The position numbers and the translations under genes were made by a program. A model generated the notes under the pieces. The model was not told where the DNA came from, did not search any database, and saw only the letters and a program-made list of their open reading frames with translations. Shown one piece after another: positions 33,814-43,579 of a stretch of 64,000 nt of DNA (positions are counted from its first letter, which is position 1; each line of letters starts with the position of its first letter). The stretch spans positions 1,488,001-1,552,000 of the forward strand of contig JANATF010000007.1 of NCBI GenBank assembly GCA_029449245.1. Reading direction: 5' to 3'. This stretch comes from Mortierella alpina. Lineage: Eukaryota > Mortierellomycota > Mortierellomycetes > Mortierellales > Mortierellaceae.

Positions 33814-34781
33814 ATGATCATGAAGACCTCTCTCGTTGCCATTGCCTTGGCCTGCTTCTCTGCCATGACCGCTGAGGCCCATGTTGGACTTCGAAAACCC
33901 TGTGGACGCTACACAAGCGCTGCTGGATGCCCCGCTCCCCCACCCGGCCAGTCCATTGACTATGACATCAACTCGCCCGTCGGCACCCACGACAGCATCA
34001 ACGCGCCTCTTTGCAAGGTGAGATACGGCACGAGCGAAATAGGGTATTGACGACTTTTGACTGAAACCCTGACATTCACACTCCTATATTTATTACATTT
34101 CACTCGCTGCAGCACACTGTGCCTTTTGCCACGCGTACTGTCTACAAGGCCGGTGAGACCATCAACACTCAGTACTCTGTTGGCGCTACCCACGGTGGTG
34201 GTCATTGCCAGTGGGCCTTGTCCTACGACGACGGCAAGACCTGGGTTGTCATCGAGACACGCATCCGCAGTTGTCTTAAGGATGCCGGCGGTGACTACTC
34301 GGTCCCTGTCACCATTCCCGCGGATGCACCCTCTGGCAAGGCCACCTTCATGTGGCTTTGGAACAACGCCATCGGCAACCGTGAATTGTACTCTAACTGT
34401 GCTGACATTGAGATCCAGGGACGCGCTGGTGGCCAGATCAAGGGTGTCGCTCCTTTGATTGCCAACTATGGACCCAACTCCAAGTACATTGGCGAGTTCC
34501 CCGGCTCTCAGGACGATGGCAGCCGCTACTTTGCCGAGCGCCCTCCCGTCACTGTTGGAGCCGGCGGTAGTTCCGGTGGTAACCCTCCTCCTCCTCCTCC
34601 TCCCTCCTCCACCAAGCCTCCTACCCAGCCTACCAAGCCTCCTACCCAGCCTACCGTGCCTCCCACCAAGCCTACCAGCAACCCTAGACCCACTGCCTCC
34701 TGCAACGCCGCCATGGCCGTCACCAAGACCGTTACCGTCACCAGGACCGTCTATGCCACCCACAGACCCAGACGCTACTAG
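33814..34781 (+). CDS. Secreted AA11-like histidine-brace protein (LPMO-like), copy B with Pro/Thr tail
   Basis: Two exons (33814-34017 and 34113-34781) give 290 aa, phase 0. The signal peptide (1-22, ending MTAEA) leaves His23 as mature residue 1. His95 in THGGGHCQWALSYDDG and Tyr161 in NRELYSNCAD complete the putative copper site. The core ends at about residue 225. It is followed by a Gly/Ser and poly-Pro stretch and a KPPTQPT repeat linker, then a short basic tail with a single Cys (VTKTVTVTRTVYATHRPRRY). Copies A and C lack this tail. The linker is probably O-glycosylated and may tether the enzyme to the wall. It is the only copy with an intron, which falls after the PLCK motif. The same unknowns about substrate apply as for copy A. 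Confidence 0.87.
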
Positions 34782-35266
34782 ATTGTCCCTCTCCTCCCAC
34801 TTTTACCACTTTCTGCATGACCCATTCCAATCCTTTTTTACGACCTCACACCCCTTCCTCGCATCAGTCTTGCATATATTCAAAGCAAAGGTGGAGTCCA
34901 ATGCTGGTCCATTCGTCTCTTTCCTTCGCTGACTTGTTGCTCCTTCGTCTAGCGCCACTTTTTTTTTCTTCAATCACACTCTTGCAAAGCGTATGTAAGA
35001 TAGAGTAGAAAAATAAAAAAAAAAAACAATGTATGTTACCTCCAATTGGATCCAACGGCTAACCCGGATGAAAAGGCTTCAAACGTCAGGAGATGATGCT
35101 TTCCTTCTTCTTTGCTTTTCATACGTTTGTTATCATTCTTTTAATGTACTACAGGTAACGTTTACAATAGGTGCACGATCAACATGCACTGTAGAATAAT
35201 GTTGAAAAAAGGGAAGGAAAAAGAAAAAAAGGCATGCTTTTGGTTTCCATCGTTCGTAATTTCAAT
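34782..35266. other. Convergent 3' flanks of LPMO-like copies B and C
   Basis: This A/T-rich region with A and T runs has no gene. It probably holds both polyadenylation regions. Confidence 0.6.
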
Positions 35267-35959
35267 TCAGTTCCTGCCAGCAGGGACCTTGACTGTGATA
35301 GCCTTGCGTTTCGCAAACTCCTCGTGCTTATCATCTTGACCCGAACCTCCAAACTCGGGGATCAAGAGCGAATCTCCATAGTTGGCAATCAAGGGCACTA
35401 CACCCTTGATCTCACCTCCGTTGGAGCCTCCCACGATGGTGATGTCTGCACAGTTGCTATACAACTCTCGGTTTCCGATCGCGTTGTTCCACAACCACAT
35501 GAAGATAGCCTTGCCCGAGGGCGCAGTCTCGGGAATCGCGACAGGGACCGAGTAGGAGCCTCCACCGCTGACGTTTCGAAGACATTCCCGGATCAGGGTC
35601 TTGATGACCACCCATGTCTTGCCGTTGTCGTACGAGAGGGCCCATTGACAATGACCTCCACCATGAGGCGCACCAACAGAGTACTCGGTGTTGATGGTCT
35701 GGCCGGCGGTGACACTGGTACGAGTCGCAGAGGCGATAGTGGTTTTGCAGAGCGGTTTATTCTTGCTACCATGGGTTCCGATCGGCGCATTGAGATCGTA
35801 GTCGATCGACTGGCCATTCGAGGGGGCAGGGCAGCCTTTGAGGGGGCTGCCGCGAGAGCAAGGACGCTGCAGTCCAACGTGCGCTTCACTGAGAGTGGCG
35901 ATTGCCAACAGTGCGAGCGTGCACAGCGAGAATCTTGTGATGAATGGCTTTAGGAGCAT
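35267..35959 (-). CDS. Secreted AA11-like histidine-brace protein (LPMO-like), copy C
   Basis: Intronless, 230 aa. I take the ATG at 35959, not the longer frame, because it begins a clean signal peptide (MLLKPFITRF..., ending TLSEA) that leaves His27 at the mature N-terminus, and a TATA box lies 76 nt upstream. The brace candidates are His27 and His99 (PHGGGHCQWALSYDNG), with the Tyr in NRELYSNCAD. The Cys pattern matches copies A and B. The C-terminus is short (RKAITVKVPAGRN) and resembles copy A, whose end is RKSVTINVPKIK. A and C therefore look closest in their ends, while B has gained (or kept) the tail and intron. The gene converges with copy B. Confidence 0.86.
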   Translation of the reverse strand: MLLKPFITRFSLCTLALLAIATLSEAHVGLQRPCSRGSPLKGCPAPSNGQSIDYDLNAPIGTHGSKNKPLCKTTIASATRTSVTAGQTINTEYSVGAPHGGGHCQWALSYDNGKTWVVIKTLIRECLRNVSGGGSYSVPVAIPETAPSGKAIFMWLWNNAIGNRELYSNCADITIVGGSNGGEIKGVVPLIANYGDSLLIPEFGGSGQDDKHEEFAKRKAITVKVPAGRN

Positions 35960-36947
35960 GGTGGTATCTAGTTCGAGGTCGAGAGGAGGGGTTGTGTATG
36001 TCGCTGAGTAGTGGTGGTGATAGTGGCAGGGGTGTTTTATATAAAAGGAAGGATGTGAGTTGTTGTCTGGGAGTGATCTATACTTCTGACAAGGGGGATG
36101 GTTGTTGGAAAGAGAAGAACGAGGGGCAATGGCGAGCATTTTATACTGCAAGATTTGCCGACTTTGTTTGATCTATGCAGGCCATCGTTCTTTTTCAGAG
36201 CAATAAGAATGCAGGTGTCTCTCTGTGCCATATCCAGTGGTTACCAAAAAGCCTTTGAGATCACGGGCTGAGCGGCTTCCCCCTCAATATCCAGCTTACC
36301 TCTCTGCTCCCTACTGCTTAACGGTAGTTGCGCCTCAATCTCGGTCAACAAACCTTTTGCTAATACAGTGGCATTGTCTCGAATTTCATTTTGCCTGTAT
36401 CACACTACAAACGCCTTCGCCCCTGAAATTGGCATTTTCCCGCCAAACGTTCCATAAACACGACGCCCAGTGATCGGGCTGCATACAATGAAAAATCTTT
36501 TCAGTGCCTCTAGTATGGGCTTTTGTAAGCAACTCTGTGACAGCAAGCATATTGCAGGAGATCATCATCCATTGTGCAATTTCCTTGTTGTCATCATAGC
36601 TTAGATGATACAAAGGGTCAAAGCTCAATTGACCTCCTCGCAGTCAGTGGTGACCACCATTCGAAACGAAATTCTTCTTCCCTGCTCAACCATACTCTCT
36701 CTCTCTCTCTCTGAATGTCCATCTTTAGACCGACCCTCAAGTCGAGTGATGCTAGTTTACATCTTACTTTATTGGATTACCATCGCCCAGTTCAAAAGAT
36801 CCAGCTCTGAAAAAAAAAATGGGTTGATATCCGTCTTACAAAGAACAATAACGACTTGAATGAAGTTGACACAAACATATTGATGAGAGAGAGAGGGAGG
36901 AGAGGAGGGTACAGACTGCAAAAAAAGGGGGGCGGTGGGGGTATGAT
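35960..36947. promoter_or_regulatory. Intergenic upstream of LPMO-like copy C
   Basis: It contains the TATA box of copy C and otherwise no supported gene. A CT dinucleotide run lies near 36695. The 3' end of the zinc-finger gene at 36948 abuts it. Confidence 0.5.
36035..36046 (-). promoter_or_regulatory. TATA box of LPMO-like copy C
   Basis: A palindromic TTTTATATAAAA lies 76 nt upstream of the ATG at 35959. Confidence 0.65.
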
Positions 36948-38535
36948 CTAGAGAAGCCCCAGGTACTTCCTCCTCGCGTACGGCAGGTCAATCCTGACCG
37001 TTTTCTTGCCATGAGGCCGTCTAGGATAGAATCGCACAGTGTAATCAATGCATGTCGTAGATCGCATGATGTTGTAAGATCGTAGGCGTTTGCAAGAGGA
37101 GGTCTCTGACGACCTCATAATATGGCGCTGCGCAGAGTACTCATTTGAAAGCTCTCGGTTACAGCTTCCGCATCGAATAGGCGGATATTTGCCTCTCCAT
37201 TTGTGACTATGCATATGGCGAGCAAGGGAGGGAAGACTCGAACAGACTACATCGCAGTCTGCTTGTGAACACTAGGTAGGCATTAGGAGACATAGATTGG
37301 GAAAAATATATGGTGTTCAGGGTTAGATGTCAAGCAGACTGGCACCATGTAAGAGTCTTCGGGTGGTATAGGTTTGTGGTCCCTTGATTGTAGACACTTA
37401 CAGTATACTTGACTAAGATCTTGTTCCGTGGCCGACTCTTTAAAGCGCGATTTCGTTTCCGGCTGGTGCTCTCGGCGATCTCATTTGACGAGTCCATCGC
37501 TGGATCCGAATCAGACAATGAACCGACCTGCGTGCCAACTGATAAAGGTTGCGAAGAGCTCAAGGGAAGGCTCGACTCTGGGAAGTACTGAACGCTTGAT
37601 GATGAATGATCCAGCCTTGTGAGAGGAGAGATGGGGGACATGGAAGGCGCAGGGTCGAGAGATCCAGTAGCAAAGTTCATGTGGTCGAACGATAAGGCAT
37701 GGGTTGTCTGCATCGTTCCTGGCACAAAGGAAAAGTAAGACTCCTCGTCCGAGACGCCAAAAAGACTATGCTCGGACGCTGGCGAAACGACCTCTGGGCT
37801 AGAGAGACTACCAAATTCAGGCGACCGATATACGAATTCATGAGGCAGAGGTTCATAGACAGGTGTTGGTCCATCAAATATGTTGGATTGATATGAGCTG
37901 GGAAGTTGACCTGAATGAAAGTAAGTGTAGAGTGAGGGTCTCTCTGTACTTGTCGGAATCATTTTGGTGGCCTCTTTTGCATGGCTATACTCGATCTTGC
38001 CTGAGGAGTAAATATCATCGGGACCCGAGGAGAACAGCGCCATGGCTCTTAAAGGATCCATATCCAGGACTTTGAAGGGTTCAATCTCCAGCGATCCCGG
38101 GGAGAGGGTCTGCAGCGGACCGGAGGTGTTGGTGTTCATGTAATGCCCCTCCATCTGTGAGGCAATAGCAGGGGCTACTAAAGCCCTCGGCTGGTGCAAG
38201 AAATGCATCTCTGGCTGCATCTGTGGCCATTGATACTGAAAAACCGGCGCCTGTGGTGGAAGATGTTGTTGGTCTGTGAGCGACGTTGGGGCGAGTGTTG
38301 GAGGCGACGTTGGCGCGGGGTTACTCGAATATAAGGCTGCGTTCATTTGACCGTCGGTTTGGAGTCGTGTGTTAAAGTGGGTGGTTATGGTGTCCCCAGA
38401 TATGGTGTGATACGTAACTCTGTGTGGTGGAGCACACTGAGAGGTGTTGGCATTGGCAGAGCTGGCTCTTGTTATTGGCAACGAGCACAACAAATTGGAG
38501 CAATTCAAGTTGCGGTTCTGGGCAGCGCTATCCAT
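36948..38535 (-). CDS. C2H2 zinc-finger protein (putative transcription factor 1)
   Basis: Two exons (38535-37402 and 37271-36948) join in phase to 485 aa. The intron (37401-37272) has a GTAAGT donor and CTACCTAG acceptor. The N-terminal 360 residues are Ser/Pro/Gln-rich with many SP/TP sites and no fold I recognise, as in activation regions. A basic stretch (RKRNRALKSRPRNK) precedes the fingers. The first finger starts across the junction: YT-C-x4-C-x12-H-x3-H (CSQADC, then LARHMHSH). The second is C-x2-C-x12-H followed by a Cys eight residues on (CGSCNREL, then SAQRH), a degenerate finger. The exon 1 frame runs on into the intron without the fingers, so the splice matters. It is probably a nuclear DNA-binding regulator; targets are unknown. 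The next gene upstream has the same architecture and strand. Confidence 0.82.
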
Positions 38536-40378
38536 ATTCCCTCAAAAGTAGAAGCGAGTTGTGTGTGTCTTTGCTGGTACTTGCGAGGCGTGGTCGGGCT
38601 GTATTCGGGAGGATTTTTTTAGGAAATCGAGAGATGGTGCTGGGAGTGCAACTCGAAAGGAAGAGGGTGAGGGTGTATCTTATATACATTTTTCTACCGA
38701 GGGAGAGACATGCTTGGCCAGCTGACAAAGAGGAGTGATCAAAAGAATAAAAAGCTGCTCTCAGCGACAAGCCAAGGACCAGATGCAACTTGTTGTCACT
38801 CACTCTCCGCATTCCGCTGATCGTGCAGCTGCAAGGCCGTAGAGGGAGACCTGCAAACATAGGCAGGGGGGCTAGTGACAATGACGAGGTCGCTGTGCTG
38901 CATGTGTGAATATCTTTGGCTGAATTACCGCGCTTCCCGCGAGAGGTCCCAGTAGGCAAAAAGTGCGCGCTTGCCGCACGACCCATCTCCTATTTTGGCG
39001 TCAGAAACTTTTGCTCTCAGTCGGGCGAAAGAGCAGTGCGTATTGTTGCGCCTCAGTGCACATGGTCCATATGAAATCATGTACCCTCTGTACTTGCACC
39101 CTGGTAAAAGTACCCAGGCAGGAATTAGCCATCGTGGCTAAGCGCCGTATTGTCGCTGATATATGTGCATCTCAAGTGAGCATTTGTCGCTGGGCTAGTC
39201 GCTGGGCTATATAGACGGCGATGCTATAACTCGAAAACCAGAGGAATGCAAAAAAAATATAAAAAAAAGTGCCATTATTTTCATTGTTTGACCTCCATAC
39301 ATGGACGCGTCGACATTTCCATTGTGAGGGAGGGGGGGTTATCTCAACGAAATCAAAGGTTTTGGAGAAGAAGGCCGCCTTGTGTCAGTAGCGCACTTGA
39401 GTTGAGAGCACCATGCATCGTTGCTGCCGGTCATCCGGCCGCTCTGTTACGGACATTATTGAAACGGGGGTGCTATTTCTAACCTTGTGGTTATTTGTTT
39501 CCAACAAAGATGCAGAATGCCCTTTCTTGTCGACAGGTTGGTCGGAAGTAAAAAAAGGGCGAAATGCCAAAGGCAGGCTTGAAGATGTCGAAACCCAGAG
39601 GCGCTTCCAAATGAGGATTACAAAGAAGACCCTTGGGACTTTTTAGGAAGAAAGTTGTTCTTGCTCTTCCCCTTTTTTTCGTTCTTTTTTTGCATTGTCC
39701 CCTTCCTGTCCGCATGCAAAAAAAGAAACATCGGTATGGCATGCAGAGTGACAAGGGTAGGAAAAGATGTGAGATCAATACTGAGGCAGAGGATCTTTGC
39801 TCTGCTCAACTTGCAGCGTTTTCGTGTTCCGACCTGCAGAAGTTCCGATCCTATTCGTTCCTGGTATTTCAGCCCAAGTCGCACTCGCACTTTCGACGGT
39901 GCATACTTATTTTCGTGCTAGCAGTGCATAGTTTGTTTCGACTCTTTGAGATGCATGTGCCTGTTCGCCTCTCCTTCTTCTCTCTTGATTCACGACGAGC
40001 GTGATTGGTACATGGTGCACACTCTCTTTTCTCAGCTTGATAGCTACTTCTAAAATCTGCTCTTGAAGGCGCACCCCATTCCAGGCTTAGATCGCGAACT
40101 TGATATGCATGCCTGTTTTCCCTGGCGATTGTTACGTTGAACTTTGTTTATATTTGGTGAGCCTGGCCACTCCTTCTTGCTCAGCTTGGTCTCTCCTTTC
40201 TACGAGTACTCCATTTGTCGTTGAAGAAGCAGTTTTCACCCCAAGACGCCAAAAAAAAAAAAGAAAGAAAAAAGGATCGGGTCGCGGCCCATTGGTATAT
40301 AGAATTACAATTTCATTTACTTTCTACGATTTTTTCTAAAAAAGTTATGCTTGCCGCCATTTTTTACCCAAGCGTGTC
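38536..40378. promoter_or_regulatory. Intergenic between the two zinc-finger genes
   Basis: It holds the TATA box of the 38535 gene (38679). I see no further gene; frames at 39246-40339 are A/T-run-interrupted low-quality translations. Confidence 0.5.
38679..38686 (-). promoter_or_regulatory. TATA box of zinc-finger gene 1
   Basis: TATATAAG on the minus strand, about 145 nt upstream of the ATG at 38535. Confidence 0.55.
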
Positions 40379-42256
40379 CTATTGAAGCACCTTCTCTTCC
40401 AGTACACCAAACGCGCCAAAGAGTCGGACCTTGCGCTCTTGCCAACAGGGCGGTAGTACCATCATCTTCATCATCCACCGAAGTTTGGCTTGACTATCCA
40501 TCTGTGCCAAGGCATCTTGACTCGGCCATCCATCGTCCGGCTCGTCTACCTCGTTCTGAACCACTTGCGAGAGGTCCTCCTCCATATACCCTTCACTGTC
40601 AAATTCTACCTTCACTTTTTTCTTGTTACCTTCATGATCTCCACCACTGTTAGAGTTGTTGACACTACATGCCAATTGAACACCCTTTCTCTGCATCGTC
40701 GACTGCCAAAGCTTCTCCACCATCCGATAAGGGTGTGTCCGCCGATGTTTCTGACCTCCTCTCCGTCTCAAACCACCACCGCTACTATTGCCAACACCAA
40801 GGTTCAACTTTCGAGTCTTCGTAACCAAGTGCATACCCTCCAAGTCGAGATCTTCAAGACTGGGTGCACCGCCGGTGGTGGCCGCTGTTGTAACAGCTGC
40901 CGCCGAAGCCACAGCAGTAGAAGCCAAGGTCGGCAACAGGGCATTCAACAGATCCCATTTCCGCTTTTGGTTCTTGATGTGCAGAATGACTGTGTCTCGT
41001 CTTGCAAAGGCCTTGTTGCACCCTACACACTCTGGTTTCTTGATGTCTGGATCGGAGCATGGATTATAACCGTGGATCAAGGGCGTGGTTGACGACGTTG
41101 AGGAGGAGGGGGAGGAGGAGGGAGAGGAAGAGAGAGGCAAAAAAGGCGCGGAAGAAGGTTGAGCGGATGTGACCACGGCATTGAAGGACAAGGTTGGCAT
41201 GCCAGAGCAGATCAACGGCATCAAGTTAGATCCTTGAGATGGCTGTTCTTCTTGCTGTATGGCTTGATAACTCTCAGCGTCGAGACCTATTTGGCTTCCA
41301 GTGTCTGAAAACGGGGTACTGGATCGACTTGACGACAAGGAACGAGCCGCAGAGTTGGCATACGCGTGTATCTTGAGGTGTCGTCGCAATGTCGAGCTAT
41401 TTGCATATTGCTTTTTGCACACTTGACAGGTCAAAGGCGATGAAGACGATGACAACGACGGGGATGACTGCGAAGACAACTGCAAAGCCGAGGAGAGTGA
41501 AGAATCTGAAGGAGCTGAGGAATGGGTGTATGCCAAGCCTGATTTCAATGCGAGAGCTTGGGACTGACGGCGCGTGAGGATGGATGAAGTCCTTGGCGCG
41601 AACTTGTGTGAGGGTGTTTTAAAGGTATTCACGTACTCAGAAGTAGGAGGCGGGGGGTATAAAGAGGCGTCTGCCGTCACCATTGGCGAAGGTGAAGAAA
41701 AAGTGTATGAAGGCGTGCCGGGCAAGGACATAAAGTCCGTGTAGACTGACGACAGAGAAGGCGAGAGTGAGGGTGACGGAGCGTTTGAAGAGCTGCTTGC
41801 CAGTGACGGGATCACTGCTGGATTGAAGACCCGAGTCCAAGAATCGAGCACCGTCAAGAGTTCCTGTTGCTGTACGTTGATGCTATCCAAACTGGAGGAT
41901 AAAGCTGGCTGAGAGATGACGGGCACCAAGGGGGCGCCAAGAATGTTCAGACCCTGCGCGTTTAGTTGAGACCACAAATGCACATCGAGCACTTGACTGT
42001 TGGATTCCGAAAGGCAGGATAAGGGGTCGGTGTTGGAGCTCATTGACATTAGATTCAAGAGGCTGCTATTGCTGGTGTCCTTTAACTGTTGACTATAAGG
42101 TGGAAACTCATGGTAAGGTTGGTACGGGGCCGACAGGATGTTATTCTGAGCATGGACATCGACATTGTAGATGGACTGCTGGGGCTCTTGGTTCGGATGA
42201 TGCAAAGGTGGATAGAAATAATCGCAAGTCTGAATCCAGTCCGATACGGCGCTCAT
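40379..42256 (-). CDS. C2H2 zinc-finger protein (putative transcription factor 2)
   Basis: A single exon of 625 aa. The frame stays open upstream to 42595, but a TATA box at 42431-42437 lies inside that extension, and MSAVSDWIQTCDYF at 42256 makes the natural start. The N-terminal 270 residues are Ser/Pro/Gln-rich. Finger 1 is at about 277-297: C-x2-C-x12-H-x3-H (CQVCKKQY, then LRRHLKIH). A Ser-rich spacer follows. Finger 2 is at about 410 (CVGCNKAFARRDTVILH); it lacks a standard second His but is followed by the basic IKNQKRKW. Acidic and basic patches follow (KHRRTHPYR, KKKVKVEFD) and the end is hydrophobic. One good and one degenerate finger after a Ser/Pro-rich arm match the neighbouring gene at 36948, so the two may be old paralogues. 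Function is unknown beyond probable transcription regulation. Confidence 0.83.
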   Translation of the reverse strand: MSAVSDWIQTCDYFYPPLHHPNQEPQQSIYNVDVHAQNNILSAPYQPYHEFPPYSQQLKDTSNSSLLNLMSMSSNTDPLSCLSESNSQVLDVHLWSQLNAQGLNILGAPLVPVISQPALSSSLDSINVQQQELLTVLDSWTRVFNPAVIPSLASSSSNAPSPSLSPSLSSVYTDFMSLPGTPSYTFSSPSPMVTADASLYPPPPTSEYVNTFKTPSHKFAPRTSSILTRRQSQALALKSGLAYTHSSAPSDSSLSSALQLSSQSSPSLSSSSSPLTCQVCKKQYANSSTLRRHLKIHAYANSAARSLSSSRSSTPFSDTGSQIGLDAESYQAIQQEEQPSQGSNLMPLICSGMPTLSFNAVVTSAQPSSAPFLPLSSSPSSSPSSSTSSTTPLIHGYNPCSDPDIKKPECVGCNKAFARRDTVILHIKNQKRKWDLLNALLPTLASTAVASAAAVTTAATTGGAPSLEDLDLEGMHLVTKTRKLNLGVGNSSGGGLRRRGGQKHRRTHPYRMVEKLWQSTMQRKGVQLACSVNNSNSGGDHEGNKKKVKVEFDSEGYMEEDLSQVVQNEVDEPDDGWPSQDALAQMDSQAKLRWMMKMMVLPPCWQERKVRLFGAFGVLEEKVLQ

Positions 42257-43579
42257 GTTGTTTTTCTGAGTGAGCTGACGAACTGCAACGTTGGAGCGTG
42301 AGGATGGTCTTGGAAGAGATTTGAAGGACACTTCTATGCTTAAGTAGTACGCTGAGGGACGTGACTGTAGAATCTGTGAGCAGATGAGGTTGTTGTGTTT
42401 GTGGATTCTCAACCGGCAGAAGGGCGTGTCTTTTATACCTGGTGGCCATAACAACAGCGAGATATCTAAAAAAAAAAGACATATGGTGCATGACACAGAC
42501 CTCTGCCGCGTCCCATTCGCTATTGTCCAATAGATTGTCCAAGCGTTGAGATTGCAAGCAAGACAGGTCCGTGTATTCCACGCGTCCATCGCCATTGCGT
42601 TTCAGACACGACCGCATGTCCTCTAAACGCCTCAGGAAAGGATGCAGCCTTAAAGCTCCTGTATCTCTTCATCTTGGGCTGCATGGCCCACAAGCACAAT
42701 GATTAGCGCATTGCTTCAAACAATACGCGCTCTCTCGCATCTCGACAGGCAAACGGGTTACATCAGACATTCAGCCTGCTTGTATCTTGGTGCCCTTGTA
42801 CGGAGGCGTCAGTGGCGGGAGGGTTGACACTCTTACGCATCGGAGAGATTGGCAGCATTATTGGTTTTCCGCGCTTTACCACGAAGGACCACTTCCTCAT
42901 CACTTCCTCAACAAAGCAGAGAGCCATTCTGGCCTTTGAGAACCTTGTACTCCTTCGATTCTCAGTAGACGATACCTTGCCAAGTCCCTTGTCTAAAGCC
43001 GAGACTAGACTCCATTTACATCCTGCTTGGTAACAAGAGCTGGCGATATACCCGAGTGCTCCTGCTATTTTCATACAGCATCGCGCCTTTTCTCGTTCTG
43101 GGACCTTACGGGCATGGGGTGGCGAGTCGCAAGTAGAGGAAGTGATCCAAGTATGGGTCTGTCTTTGACGATGACTGTGCCTGCGCTGTGGGTTTGTTTT
43201 GCGCGTTTGTGAAGACGTGTGGGAACACGACGACAGTGGGGCGATGGGCACTCGAAACGCGCCAAAGACCTTCCTAATGCGGCAGTCAACATTGTTCTCC
43301 TCTTGCGATGCCATGATGCCCCTGCAGGCCCGCCCCTGAGTGTGTTCGAGCAAAGATCACAACGTGTGAACTAGCATTGTGCAAGTCATCTGTTTTTACA
43401 TCTTTGTGCGCGAACAGTTATTTATACAGAGAGATACAGATGTGCAAGGAATAGAGACTAGTATGAGCAAATAGCAAACGACAAACAGAAAATGGGGAAG
43501 GGGGTGTTGGGTAGATATACAGCATGTGGTACAGACGTGATATTGGGGGAGTGAGCGCAAGTCGTGGCGCATTCTTGTA
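42257..43579. promoter_or_regulatory. Upstream region of zinc-finger gene 2, with unresolved two-strand ORFs
   Basis: The TATA box at 42431 marks the promoter of the 42256 gene. At 42763-43353 (-) a 196-codon frame and at 42812-43033 (+) a 73-codon frame overlap. The + frame reads somewhat like protein (LRIGEIGSIIGFPRF). Neither has a family, an intron or a promoter, so I leave both uncalled. Confidence 0.4.
42431..42437 (-). promoter_or_regulatory. TATA box of zinc-finger gene 2
   Basis: TATAAAA on the minus strand within GGTATAAAAGACA, about 175 nt upstream of the chosen ATG at 42256. Confidence 0.6.

Noticed and set aside
42763-43353. 196-codon minus frame, with a 73-codon plus frame inside it
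   Set aside because: Each could be the shadow of the other; no family, intron, promoter or conserved motif. Left uncalled within the zinc-finger promoter region.
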